Assembly (NCBI RefSeq): GCF_002911665.1
Contig: NZ_MTBP01000003.1
Span: 496,001-560,000, forward strand
From: Actinomadura rubteroloni
Lineage (GTDB): Bacteria > Actinomycetota > Actinomycetes > Streptosporangiales > Streptosporangiaceae
Length of the DNA stretch: 64,000 bases
Direction: 5' to 3'
Under the pieces are notes generated by a model. It had not been told where the DNA came from, made no database searches, and was given only the letters and a program-made list of their open reading frames with translations. The translations under genes and the position numbers were made by a program. Of the stretch, positions 26,564 to 35,884 are shown one piece after another (position 1 is the first letter of the stretch; each line of letters starts with the position of its first letter).

Positions 26564-29203
26564 TCACCGGGTGAAGCGCGCGGCGCGGCGGTGGACGCGA
26601 TAACCCGTCCGGCGCGGGCGCGTCGCCGGGACGGGACGCGCGGCGGCCCGGTAGAAGACGCGCTTGCCGATCTCGATGAGCACGAAATAGACCGCCAGCA
26701 GCGGGACGAGGAGCAGCAGCAGCGTGCCCGGCAGCGGCCGGAAACCGAGGTCCCGGGCGAACGGCAGGACGGGCAGCAGCACGCCGGCGCCGACCGCCCC
26801 GAACACCGAGAGCAGCAGGGGAACGCTCGGGCGGCTGCGGAAGAAGGGGATCCGGCGCGTCCGGACGGCGAAGATCACCAGGGTCTGGGTGGCCAGGGAC
26901 TCCACGAACCAGCCGGTGCGGAACAGCGTCGGCCCCGCGTGGAAGCCCCACAGCAGGAGGCCGAACGTCGCGAAGTCGAACAGGGAGCTGATCGGCCCGA
27001 AGAAGGTCATGAAACGGCGGATGAAGGGGACGTCCCAGCGCGCCGGACGGGCGAGCCGTTCGGGATCGACCGTGTCGGTGGGAATGGCGAGCTGGCTGGC
27101 GTCGTAAAGGAGGTTGTTGAGCAGGAGCTGCGACGGGAGCATCGGCAGGAAGGGCAGGAACAGCGACGCCCCGGCGGCGCTGAACATGTTGCCGAAGTTG
27201 CTGGACGTCCCCATGAGCACGTACTTCATCGTGTTCGCGAAAATACGGCGGCCCTCGGTCACGCCGTCGGCGAGCACGTTGAGGTCCTTCTCCAGCAGCA
27301 CGACGTCGGCGGCGTCCTTGGCCACGTCCGTGCCGGACTCCACGGAGATCCCGACGTCGGCGGCGTGCAGGGCGACCGCGTCGTTGACGCCGTCGCCGAG
27401 GAACGCCACGTCCACGCCCGTGCGCCGCTGCGCCGCGACGATGCGGGCCTTGTGCTCGGGGCCGACCCGCGCGAACACGGTCGCGGTCGCGATCAGCTCG
27501 GCGAGCCGCGCGTCGTCGGCGGCGTCCACGTCGGCGCCGGTGACGACCCGCGTCACGGGCAGCCCGAGGTCGGCGCAGACCTTCGCGGCGACGACCGGAT
27601 TGTCGCCGGTGAGCACCTTGACGGTGATCCCGAGCCCGGCGAGGCGGTCCAGGGCCGTGCGGGCGGACGGCTTGGGCGGGTCGGAGAACACCAGCAGGCC
27701 GTCGGGCGCCAGGTCGTGCTCGTCGTCCGGCGTCAGCGCGGCGTGCGCCGCCGGGACGGCCCGGGACGCGACGGCGATCACCCGGTTCCCGGCGGCGAAC
27801 TCGGCGTCCAGCGCCGCGCGCAGGGCATCGGGGACATCGGCGCAGCGCGCGAGCAGCACCTCCGGCGCTCCCTTGGTGATGACGCGCCGGTTCCCGTCGG
27901 CGTCCTCGACCAGCACCGACGCCAGTTGCCGCTCATGGTCGAAGGGGAGCGCGGCGACGCGCCGGTACGTCCCGGCCCGCGCCCGGAGCGCGGCCGAGGC
28001 CGGGGCGTCCCAGATCGCGGTGTCGAGCGGGTTGCCGCCCGTGGCGCGGCCGTCGTCCACGGTGGCCTCGTTGCACAGCATGCCGAGCAGCAGCGGGGTG
28101 TCGGACGTGTGCCCGTCCGCGCCGGCCGCGTGCAGCAGCGCGATCCGTCCCTCGGTGAGCGTGCCGGTCTTGTCGGTGAACAGGACCTCGACGTCGCCGA
28201 GGTCCTCGATGCACACCAGCCGTTTCACCAGCACCTTGCGCCGGGCGAGCCGGCGGGACCCCGCCGCCAGGCTCGTGGAGACGACGGCGGGCAGGAGCTG
28301 CGGCGAGATCCCGACCGCGATGGCCAGGGAGAACAGCAGCGCGTCCAGCAGCGGCCGGTGCAGGACGAGGTTGATCGCGAAGATCGCGCCCGTCAGGACG
28401 GCCGCGACCCGGACCAGGAGCATCGAGAAGCGGCGCAGCCCGATCTGGAACTCGGTCTCGGGCCGGTGCTCGCCGAGGGCGACGGCGACCCGCCCGAACT
28501 CGGCCCGTCCGCCCGTGGCGACGACGACGCCGCGTCCGGACCCGGCGTGCACGACGGTGCCCATCAGCGCGCAGCACGTCAGCTCGGCCGAAGGCGTCCC
28601 CGGCGGGACGGGCGCCGTGGACTTGGCGACCGGCAGCGACTCGCCGGTCAGGACGGACTCCACGCACTCCAGCCCGGTGACGTCCAGGAGCCGCAGGTCG
28701 GCGGGCACGACCTCGCCGAGCCGGATCTCCACGACGTCGCCCGGCACGAGGTCGGTGACGTCGATCGACACCGGCCGTCCGCCGCGGTGGACGACGCAGC
28801 GGTGCCGGACGCGAGCGTGCAGGGACTCGGCGGCCCGCTCCGCCCGGTACTCGTTGCCGAAGCCGAGCCCGACCGACGCGGCCAGGATGGCGCCGATGAT
28901 GACGGCGTCGCCCCGCTCGCCGAGGAAGAACGACGCGCACGCGGTGCCGAGCAGCAGGACGAGCAGCGGCGAGCGCAGTTGCCGTCCGAGCACCGCCCAG
29001 GCCCGCGCCCGGTGCGACCGCACCGCGTTCGGCCCGTACGCGCGCAGCCGCCGGGCGGCCTCGGCCTCGGTCAGCCCGCCGGCGCGGGACGCCAGCCGGG
29101 CCGTCGCCGCCGTCGCGTCGAGCACCCCGGCCGCCGTGACCGTCAGCGCCTCCGGAACCGCCGCCTCGCCGGGAGCGCTCGCGCGGACGCGGAGACCGGT
29201 CAT
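26564..29203 (-). CDS. mgtA: Magnesium-type P-ATPase (MgtA-like)
   Basis: An 879-residue P3B-type ATPase. It has TGES (VLTGESLPV), DKTGTLT, the hinge GDGVNDAVAL, and the MgtA-specific M5-M6 segment LLNNLLYDASQLAIPTDTVD. M4 reads GISPQLLPAVV, as in MgtA/MgtB. It would import Mg2+. The start overlaps the acetate kinase stop by ATGA, so it is the third gene of the unit phosphoketolase, acetate kinase, MgtA. Confidence 0.92.
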   Translation of the reverse strand: MTGLRVRASAPGEAAVPEALTVTAAGVLDATAATARLASRAGGLTEAEAARRLRAYGPNAVRSHRARAWAVLGRQLRSPLLVLLLGTACASFFLGERGDAVIIGAILAASVGLGFGNEYRAERAAESLHARVRHRCVVHRGGRPVSIDVTDLVPGDVVEIRLGEVVPADLRLLDVTGLECVESVLTGESLPVAKSTAPVPPGTPSAELTCCALMGTVVHAGSGRGVVVATGGRAEFGRVAVALGEHRPETEFQIGLRRFSMLLVRVAAVLTGAIFAINLVLHRPLLDALLFSLAIAVGISPQLLPAVVSTSLAAGSRRLARRKVLVKRLVCIEDLGDVEVLFTDKTGTLTEGRIALLHAAGADGHTSDTPLLLGMLCNEATVDDGRATGGNPLDTAIWDAPASAALRARAGTYRRVAALPFDHERQLASVLVEDADGNRRVITKGAPEVLLARCADVPDALRAALDAEFAAGNRVIAVASRAVPAAHAALTPDDEHDLAPDGLLVFSDPPKPSARTALDRLAGLGITVKVLTGDNPVVAAKVCADLGLPVTRVVTGADVDAADDARLAELIATATVFARVGPEHKARIVAAQRRTGVDVAFLGDGVNDAVALHAADVGISVESGTDVAKDAADVVLLEKDLNVLADGVTEGRRIFANTMKYVLMGTSSNFGNMFSAAGASLFLPFLPMLPSQLLLNNLLYDASQLAIPTDTVDPERLARPARWDVPFIRRFMTFFGPISSLFDFATFGLLLWGFHAGPTLFRTGWFVESLATQTLVIFAVRTRRIPFFRSRPSVPLLLSVFGAVGAGVLLPVLPFARDLGFRPLPGTLLLLLVPLLAVYFVLIEIGKRVFYRAAARPVPATRPRRTGYRVHRRAARFTR

Positions 29204-30297
29204 GATCGGCGCTTCCGGTCCGCGAGGGCGCGGCGGGTCCCGGCGGCGACCTCCAGGTCCTCGCGGGCCTCGACGACGAACGTGCGGACGGACGCGCCGG
29301 AAGCGCTGATCTCGGTCACACCGGAGGGACGTGCGGCGGCGTTGCGGCCGGGGTCCAGGGAGATGCCGAGGAACTCCAGCCCGTCGGCCGCGCGGGACCG
29401 GATCTGGTGGGCGTGCTCGCCGACGCCGCCGGTGAAGACCAGGACGTCGGCGCCGCCGAGGGACGCCGCCATCGCGGCGATGCCGGCCCGGAGGCGGTGG
29501 AGGTAGACGTCCACCGCGAGCCCGGCGGCGGGGTCGTCGCGGTCCAGCAGGTCGCGCAGGTCGCCGGTTCCCGCGAGCCCGGCCAGGCCGGAGGCGTGCT
29601 CCAGGCCGTCGGCCACGGTGTTCGGATCCAGGCCCGCGTGGGTGATCAGCCAGAGCAGCAGGCCGGGGTCGACGCTGCCCGACCGCGTCGCCATGACCAG
29701 GCCTTCCAGCGGGGTGAAGCCCATCGTGGTGTCGACGCTGCGTCCGTCGCGCACCGCGCACAGGGACGCGCCCGCGCCGAGGTGGGCGACGATGATCCGG
29801 GATCGTCCGGTCGCCTGGGCCGCCGTCCGGGACGCGTAGGCGTGCGACAGGCCGTGGAACCCGTAGCGGCGGATCCCGTACCGCTCGCGCCAGGCGGCCG
29901 GGAGCGCGTAGGTGGCGGCGGCTTCCGGCAGCGTGGTGTGGAACGCGGTGTCGAAGCACGCGACGGCGGGCGTGCCGGGCAGCAGCCCGCCGACGGCCTC
30001 GATGCCCGCCAGCGATTGCGGCTGGTGCAGCGGGGCGAGGTCGGTGAGCGCCCGCAGGCGGCCGAGGACGTGGTCGTCCAGCACGACGGGCGCGGTGAAC
30101 TCGGTCCCGCCGTGGACGACCCGGTGCCCGATCGCGTCCGGCGGCGGGCAGGACGCGAGCACGTCCGCGAGCGCGTCCGGGTCCAGCTCGCCGCCGCGCG
30201 CGGGCCGGGACGCGCTGGTGAGCACGGTGTCGTCGTGGTCGAGCAGGGACAGCTTGACGCTGCTGGACCCGGCGTTGACGACCAGGACGCGCGTCAC
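29200..30297 (-). CDS. ackA: Acetate kinase
   Basis: A 365-residue acetokinase: acetyl phosphate + ADP to acetate + ATP. The N-terminal [15 protein letters not shown] is the phosphate-binding loop, FDTAFH and GFHGLSHAY are the family motifs, and HLGAGAS the adenosine-binding part. It is slightly shorter than typical (about 400). The GTG start at 30297 overlaps the phosphoketolase stop by 4 bases (GTGA), and its own stop overlaps the ATPase start, so all three are coupled. It converts the acetyl phosphate made by phosphoketolase into ATP. Confidence 0.95.
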   Translation of the reverse strand: MTRVLVVNAGSSSVKLSLLDHDDTVLTSASRPARGGELDPDALADVLASCPPPDAIGHRVVHGGTEFTAPVVLDDHVLGRLRALTDLAPLHQPQSLAGIEAVGGLLPGTPAVACFDTAFHTTLPEAAATYALPAAWRERYGIRRYGFHGLSHAYASRTAAQATGRSRIIVAHLGAGASLCAVRDGRSVDTTMGFTPLEGLVMATRSGSVDPGLLLWLITHAGLDPNTVADGLEHASGLAGLAGTGDLRDLLDRDDPAAGLAVDVYLHRLRAGIAAMAASLGGADVLVFTGGVGEHAHQIRSRAADGLEFLGISLDPGRNAAARPSGVTEISASGASVRTFVVEAREDLEVAAGTRRALADRKRRS

Positions 30298-32651
30298 CGG
30301 CCCGCCTCCGGCCACGTCCAGTCCCGGACGGCGGCCGGGTCCTCGCCGTGCAGGCGGGTGTGCGCGCGGGCGCGCAGCCGTTCGTCCGCCATCCGCTGGC
30401 GCAGGTGCGCGGCGCGTCCGCCGAGGCCGTCGACCCGGTCGATGACGTCCATGACCAGATGGAAGCGGTCCAGGTCGTTCAGCATCACCATGTCGAACGG
30501 CGTGGTGGTCGTTCCCCGCTCCTTGTAGCCGCGCACGTGGAGGTTGTGGTGGCCGTGGCGGCGGTAGGTGAGGCGGTGGATGAGCCAGGGGTAGCCGTGG
30601 AAGGCGAAGATGATGGGACGGTCGGTGGTGAAGAGAGTGTCGAACTCCCGGTCGGACAGTCCGTGCGGGTGTTCGGTGTCGGGTTGCAGCCGCATCAGGT
30701 CCACGACGTTGACGACCCGCACCTTCAGCTCCGGCAGGTGCTCGCGCAGCAGGGACACGGCCGCCAGGGTCTCCAGGGTCGGGATGTCGCCCGCGCAGGC
30801 CAGCACGACGTCCGGGTCGAGGCCCTCGTCGTTGGACGCCCACTCCCAGATCCCGATGCCGCGCGTGCAGTGCCGGACGGCCTCGTCCATCGTCAGGTAG
30901 GTCAGTGCGGGTTGCTTTCCGGCGACGATGACGTTCACGTAGTCGCGGGAGCGCAGGCAGTGGTCGGCGACCGACAGGAGCGTGTTGGCGTCCGGCGGCA
31001 GGTACACGCGGACGACCTCAGGGCTCTTGTTCATCACCACGTCCAGGAACCCGGGGTCCTGGTGGGAGAAGCCGTTGTGGTCCTGCCGCCACACGTGCGA
31101 GGTGAGCAGGTAGTTCAGGGACGCCACGGGTCGCCGCCACGGGATCGCGCGGCTGGTCTCCAGCCATTTGGCGTGCTGGTTAAACATGGCGTCCACGATG
31201 TGGATGAACGCCTCGTAGCAGTTGAACAGGCCGTGCCGCCCGGTGAGCAGGTAGCCCTCCAGCCAGCCCTGGCACAGGTGCTCGCTGAGGACCTCCATCA
31301 CCCGGCCGTGCGCCGCGAGATGGTCGTCGCCCGGCAGCCGCGCCGCGTTCCACGCCCGGTCGGTGACGTCGAAGACGGCCTGGAGCCGGTTGGAGGCGGT
31401 CTCGTCCGGGCCCATGATCCGGAAGTCGTCGGGGTTGGCGGCGATCACGTCGCGCAGCAGCGCGCCGAGCACGCGGGTCGCCTCGGCCGTCGCGCGGCCG
31501 GGGGACGCCACCTCGACCGCGTAGGCGTGGAAGTCGGGAAGTTCCAGGTCGCGCAGCAGCAGGCCGCCGTTGGCGTGCGGGCTGGCGGTCATCCGGCGGG
31601 TCCCCGACGGCGGCAGTTCCCGCAGCTCGGGGACCGGAACGCCGTCGGCGTCGAACAGCTCGTCCGGAAGGTAGGAGCGCAGCCAGTCCTCCAGCAGCGC
31701 CAGGTGCCCGGGGTCCGTCCGGACGCCGGTGACCGGCACCTGGTGGGCGCGCCACGTGCCCTCGACGGGGAGCCCGTCGACCTCCTTCGGCCCGGTCCAA
31801 CCCTTCGGCGTGCGCAGGACGATCATCGGCCAGCGCGGACGGTCGGTCGCGCCGTCCTCGCGGGCACGGCGCTGGATGGCGGCGATCTCGTCCAGGGCGT
31901 CGTCCAGGGCGGCGGCGAGCGCGCGGTGGACGGCGGCGGGCTCGTCCCCGGCGACGACGATCGGACGGTGCCCGTACCCTTCCAGCAGGCGCAGCAGCTC
32001 GTCCTCGGGGATGCGGGCCGGGATCGTCGGGTTGGCGATCTTGTAGCCGTTGAGGTGCAGGATCGGGAGCACCGCGCCGTCGCCGGCCGGGTCCACGAAC
32101 TTGGTCGAGTGCCAGCTCGCGGCGAGCGGCCCGGTCTCGGACTCGCCGTCCCCGACGACGCACGCCACCACCAGGTCCGGGTTGTCGAACGCGGCCCCGT
32201 AGGCGTGCGCCAGCGAGTACCCGAGCTCGCCGCCCTCATGGATCGACCCGGGCGTCTCGGGCGCGACATGGCTCGGCACGCCGCCGGGGAAGGAGAACTG
32301 CCGGAACAGCCGCTCCATCCCGCGCGCGTCCCGCGTGACGTGCGGATACAGCTCGGTGTAGGTCCCCTCCAGCCACGCGTTCGCGACCGCCGCCGGACCG
32401 CCGTGCCCCGGCCCGACGACCATGATCATGTTGAGGTCGCGGGCTTTGATCACCCGGTTGAGGTGGGCGTGGCAGAGGTTGAGACCGGGCGAGGTGCCCC
32501 AGTGCCCGAGCAGGCGCGGCTTCACATGCTCGGGCCGCAGAGGCTCGCGCAGCAGCGGATTCGCCATCAGGTAGATCTGGCCCACCGACAGGTAGTTCGC
32601 CGCGCGCCAGTACGCGTCGAGCCGCTTCAGTTCGTCGTCGTTCAGCGTCAT
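30294..32651 (-). CDS. xfp: Phosphoketolase (xylulose-5-P/fructose-6-P)
   Basis: A 785-residue thiamine-diphosphate enzyme that cleaves xylulose 5-phosphate or fructose 6-phosphate with phosphate to give acetyl phosphate. [10 protein letters not shown] at 49-58, the TPP/Mg motif GDGESETG at 167-174 and the C-terminal [15 protein letters not shown] are typical. Full length. AAGGGGCC precedes the ATG. With ackA it gives substrate-level ATP without respiration, which fits control by a hypoxia regulator through the box 115 bases upstream. Confidence 0.95.
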   Translation of the reverse strand: MTLNDDELKRLDAYWRAANYLSVGQIYLMANPLLREPLRPEHVKPRLLGHWGTSPGLNLCHAHLNRVIKARDLNMIMVVGPGHGGPAAVANAWLEGTYTELYPHVTRDARGMERLFRQFSFPGGVPSHVAPETPGSIHEGGELGYSLAHAYGAAFDNPDLVVACVVGDGESETGPLAASWHSTKFVDPAGDGAVLPILHLNGYKIANPTIPARIPEDELLRLLEGYGHRPIVVAGDEPAAVHRALAAALDDALDEIAAIQRRAREDGATDRPRWPMIVLRTPKGWTGPKEVDGLPVEGTWRAHQVPVTGVRTDPGHLALLEDWLRSYLPDELFDADGVPVPELRELPPSGTRRMTASPHANGGLLLRDLELPDFHAYAVEVASPGRATAEATRVLGALLRDVIAANPDDFRIMGPDETASNRLQAVFDVTDRAWNAARLPGDDHLAAHGRVMEVLSEHLCQGWLEGYLLTGRHGLFNCYEAFIHIVDAMFNQHAKWLETSRAIPWRRPVASLNYLLTSHVWRQDHNGFSHQDPGFLDVVMNKSPEVVRVYLPPDANTLLSVADHCLRSRDYVNVIVAGKQPALTYLTMDEAVRHCTRGIGIWEWASNDEGLDPDVVLACAGDIPTLETLAAVSLLREHLPELKVRVVNVVDLMRLQPDTEHPHGLSDREFDTLFTTDRPIIFAFHGYPWLIHRLTYRRHGHHNLHVRGYKERGTTTTPFDMVMLNDLDRFHLVMDVIDRVDGLGGRAAHLRQRMADERLRARAHTRLHGEDPAAVRDWTWPEAGR

Positions 32652-32765
32652 CGGATGGCCCCTTCGACGGATGTCGCCAAGATCCCTACTGGTTGACTGC
32701 CCGGTCGGCGCCCGGGGACGCGCGCCGTCGTGCCCATGCTCGACGTCCGGCGAACCGCGCCGACA

Positions 32766-32779
32766 GGGCCTTTGGTCCG
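32766..32779. promoter_or_regulatory. DevR/OsdR-type box upstream of phosphoketolase
   Basis: GGGCCTTTGGTCCG matches the consensus at 11 of 14 positions. It is 115 bases upstream of the phosphoketolase start in a 276-base divergent gap that also contains a TATGAT -10-like element at 32885-32890 for the DUF3073 gene. Confidence 0.5.
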
Positions 32780-32927
32780 CGGTGGGGCCCCGCGGTCCCG
32801 ACTCCCCGCAGGCCGGCGCCGGCTGAGGCTCCTCGTGTGCGCGATCCCACACGACTCAATGACTTTACGAATTAAGCAATTGGCTATGATCGCAACTCAT
32901 CGGACGGTGGGAGCGAGGGGGCCGGTC

Positions 32928-33176
32928 GTGGGACGTGGTCGGGCGAAGGCCAAGCAGGCGAAGGTCGCGCGCAGGTTGAAGTACGGCGGCGGAGGCGGCG
33001 ACCTTGAGAGCCTGTCGCGGGAGCTGGGAGCGACCGCGGGCGGTGACGACGCGTCGGTCGGCCGGGCGGACGAAGCGGGCCGCCGTCAGGTCGAGGACCG
33101 GTCCGAAGAGACCGTGGGTGAGTCGGGCCGTCCGGCTCGCGCGCGTGAACGGCGGGCGCCGATGTGTCGGAGCTGA
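32928..33176 (+). CDS. DUF3073 family protein
   Basis: An 82-residue hydrophilic protein starting (GTG) MGRGRAKAKQAKVARRLKY, the near-invariant N-terminus of the actinobacterial DUF3073 family, followed by an acidic, probably disordered tail. Function unknown; the N-terminus is Arg/Lys-rich and could bind nucleic acid. GAGGGGG precedes the GTG. Family members are usually conserved housekeeping genes, so it may mark an older part of the chromosome inside the island. Confidence 0.88.
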   Translation: MGRGRAKAKQAKVARRLKYGGGGGDLESLSRELGATAGGDDASVGRADEAGRRQVEDRSEETVGESGRPARARERRAPMCRS

Positions 33177-33249
33177 TGCGCGCGGCCCGGCGGATCCCGA
33201 CCGACCTGCCGGCCGATGCGCGGACCGCGCCAGCGTGTGGGAAGCGCGC

Positions 33250-34959
33250 ATGAGCGACCGGGCCCGCCTGCGCGGTCTGGCCGTGCGGTCGGCGCGCCTG
33301 CTGCCGGGACGTGCCGACTGGCGGATCGTCCGGCGGTCGTGGGGCCGGGACCTGGTGGCCGGGCTGATCGTGGCGGTGGTGGCGCTGCCGCTGGCGCTGG
33401 CGTTCGGGATCAGTTCCGGGCTGGGCGCCCGCGCCGGTCTGGTCACCGCGGTGGTCGCCGGAGCGCTGGCCGCGATCTTCGGCGGCAGCAACCTCCAGGT
33501 GTCCGGACCGACCGGCGCGATGACGGTGGTGCTGGTGCCGATCGTCGCCCGGTACGGGACGCGGGGCGTGCTGCTGGTGGGGCTGCTGGCCGGACTGATC
33601 CTGATCGTGGCGGCGGTGTCGCGGGTCGGCCGCCTCGCGGCCTTCCTGCCCACTCCCGTGATCGAGGGTTTCACCGCAGGGATCGCGGTGGTGATCGCGT
33701 TGCAGCAGGTTCCCGCCGCGCTCGGGATCACCGGCGTCCACGCCGAGAAGGTGTGGCGGGCCGCCACCGAGGCCGCCGCCCGGTTCGCCGCCCACCCCAC
33801 CGCCGCCGCTCCGGCCATGGCGGTGGGCGTCGCCGCGCTGATGCTGATCGGCGGCCGGTGGCGACCCGGCGTCCCGTTCTCCCTGGCCGGCGTCGCGATC
33901 GCCACCCTGGCCGCCGAGGCCGCCGGGCTGGACGTCGCGCGGATCGGCGCGCTGCCCGCCGGGCTGCCCGTCCCGTCGCTGGACTTCGTCGACCCCGGCG
34001 CGGTCACCGCGCTGTTGCCGTCGGCGCTGGCCGTGGCGGCGCTGGCCGCGTTGGAGAGCCTGCTGTGCGCCACGGTCGCCGACGCGATGAGCGTCGGGGA
34101 GGAACACGACCCGGACCGTGAGCTGTTCGGCCAGGGCATCGCCAACCTCGCCGCCCCCGTTCTGGGCGGGGTGCCCGCCACCGCCGCGATCGCCCGCACC
34201 GCGGTCAGCGTCCGGGCCGGAGCCCGTTCCCGGCTGGCCGCCCTCACTCACGCGGGCGTGCTCGCCGTCATCGTGCTGGCCGCCGGCGGCCTGGTCGGCC
34301 GCATCCCGCTGGCGGCGCTGGCCGGGGTCCTGCTGGCCACCACCGTCCGGATGGTCGAGGTCGGCTCCCTGGCCGCCCTCGCCCGCGCCACCCGCCGCGA
34401 CGGCGCGGTGCTCGTGCTGACCTTCGCCGTCACCGTGGCGTTCAACCTGATCACCGCCGTGGCCGTCGGTGTCGCGGCGGCGGTCGTGCTGGCGCTGCGC
34501 GCCCTGGCCCGCACCGCCCGGCTCCAGCCCGTCCCCCTCCCGGCCGGCGACCACACCGCCGAGGAGCGGTCCCTGCTGGACGAGCACATCGTGGCCTACC
34601 GGCTGGACGGCCCGCTGTTCTTCGCCGCCGCGCACCGCTTCCTGCTGGAGCTGTCGCAGGTCGCCGACGTCCGTGTGGTCATCCTGCGGATGTCGCGGAT
34701 CACCACGTTGGACGCCACCGGCGCCGGTGTCCTCGGGGACGCCATCACACGCCTGGAACAGCGCGGCATCCTGGTCCTGCTGTCGGGCGTCGACCCCGTC
34801 CACGACCAGGTGCTGACCACCCTGCGCACGGCCGAACACCTCCGCCGCGACGGGCTGGTCTTCCCCGGCACCCCCGCCGCCATCGCCCACGCCCGCGCTT
34901 ACCTGCACGCCACCGACGCGGGACTTTCGGCACTGCCCGGGAGCCCGGCCCGCTCCTAA
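33250..34959 (+). CDS. SulP-family anion permease with STAS domain
   Basis: A 569-residue membrane transporter. About 10-12 hydrophobic segments span residues 35-435, including the SulP signatures (LPLALAFGISSGLGARAGL; VSGPTGAMTVVLVPI). The C-terminal STAS domain (about 455-550) contains TTLDATGAGVL. SulP proteins carry sulfate, bicarbonate or other anions; the substrate cannot be told here. GGAAG precedes the ATG at 33250. The ABC exporter follows after 31 bases. Confidence 0.9.
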   Translation: MSDRARLRGLAVRSARLLPGRADWRIVRRSWGRDLVAGLIVAVVALPLALAFGISSGLGARAGLVTAVVAGALAAIFGGSNLQVSGPTGAMTVVLVPIVARYGTRGVLLVGLLAGLILIVAAVSRVGRLAAFLPTPVIEGFTAGIAVVIALQQVPAALGITGVHAEKVWRAATEAAARFAAHPTAAAPAMAVGVAALMLIGGRWRPGVPFSLAGVAIATLAAEAAGLDVARIGALPAGLPVPSLDFVDPGAVTALLPSALAVAALAALESLLCATVADAMSVGEEHDPDRELFGQGIANLAAPVLGGVPATAAIARTAVSVRAGARSRLAALTHAGVLAVIVLAAGGLVGRIPLAALAGVLLATTVRMVEVGSLAALARATRRDGAVLVLTFAVTVAFNLITAVAVGVAAAVVLALRALARTARLQPVPLPAGDHTAEERSLLDEHIVAYRLDGPLFFAAAHRFLLELSQVADVRVVILRMSRITTLDATGAGVLGDAITRLEQRGILVLLSGVDPVHDQVLTTLRTAEHLRRDGLVFPGTPAAIAHARAYLHATDAGLSALPGSPARS

Positions 34960-34990
34960 CGTCGGCGGGGAGACGACGGGAGGTGCACCG

Positions 34991-35884
34991 ATGGACGGTC
35001 CGGCGATCCGCACCGAGAAGCTCACGAAACGGTTCGGCCCGGTGGTGGCCGTGGACGGCCTCGACCTGGAGGTGCGGCGCGGCGAGATCTTCGGCTTCCT
35101 CGGCCCGAACGGGGCCGGAAAATCCACCACGATCAGGATGCTGCTCGGGCTGGCGCGGCCGAGCGGCGGCCGGGCGTGGCTCATGGACGTGCCGGTGGAC
35201 GACGTGGAACGCGCGCACCGGCACGTCGGGCACGTCGCGGGCGAGGTCGCGCTGTGGCCGCAGCTCACGGGCGCCGAGACGCTCGCCTACCTCGGCGACC
35301 TGTCCGGACGGGTCGACGCCGCCTTCCGCGACGAGCTGGTGGAACGCCTCCGGTTCGACCCGGGCCTGCGCGTCCGCGCCTACTCCAAGGGCAACCGGCA
35401 GAAGCTCGCGCTGATCGCCGCGCTGATGACCCGCCCGGACGTCCTGCTGCTGGACGAGCCGACCTCCGGCCTCGACCCGCTGATGGAGGCCGAGTTCCAG
35501 GCGCTGGCACGGGAGGCGGCGGCGCGGGGCCAGGCGGTGCTGCTGTCGTCCCACATCCTCGGCGAGGTCCAGGACGTGTGCCACCGCGTCGGGATCCTGC
35601 GCGCGGGCCGTCTGGTGGAGGTCGCCGAACTGGCGACCCTGCGCGCGCTCGGCGGGACGGTCCTCGAAGCTCTGCTCGCCGGCCCCGTGCCCGGCACCGC
35701 CGACCTGGCCGGCGTCCCCGGCGTCACGGCCGTGGAGCCGATCGACGGGGGACTGCGCGTGTCGGTCTCCGGGCCGCCGGGACCGGTGCTCGCGCGCCTG
35801 AGCACGTATCCGCTGGTGCGGCTGCGCAGCCGGGAGCCGTCCCTGGAGGAGATCTTCCTGAGCTACTACGAGGACGCCCGGTGA
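34991..35884 (+). CDS. ABC transporter ATP-binding protein
   Basis: A 297-residue ABC ATPase of the ABC-2 drug/antibiotic export class. Walker A GPNGAGKST is near residue 38; the signature is unusual, reading YSKGNRQK in place of LSGGQ, as in several actinobacterial exporters; Walker B is LLLDEPTSGLDP; the switch His is in LSSHIL. It shares the 4-base overlap GTGA with the permease gene. A weak DevR-like motif (GGGACTTTCGGCAC, 34920-34933) lies upstream, inside the SulP gene. Confidence 0.92.
   Translation: MDGPAIRTEKLTKRFGPVVAVDGLDLEVRRGEIFGFLGPNGAGKSTTIRMLLGLARPSGGRAWLMDVPVDDVERAHRHVGHVAGEVALWPQLTGAETLAYLGDLSGRVDAAFRDELVERLRFDPGLRVRAYSKGNRQKLALIAALMTRPDVLLLDEPTSGLDPLMEAEFQALAREAAARGQAVLLSSHILGEVQDVCHRVGILRAGRLVEVAELATLRALGGTVLEALLAGPVPGTADLAGVPGVTAVEPIDGGLRVSVSGPPGPVLARLSTYPLVRLRSREPSLEEIFLSYYEDAR

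Noticed and set aside
25859-29506. A plus-strand open frame of about 1200 codons opposite the DoxX and MgtA genes
   Set aside because: Low-complexity Arg/Gly/Asp-rich translation without motifs, antisense to clear genes; shadow frame.
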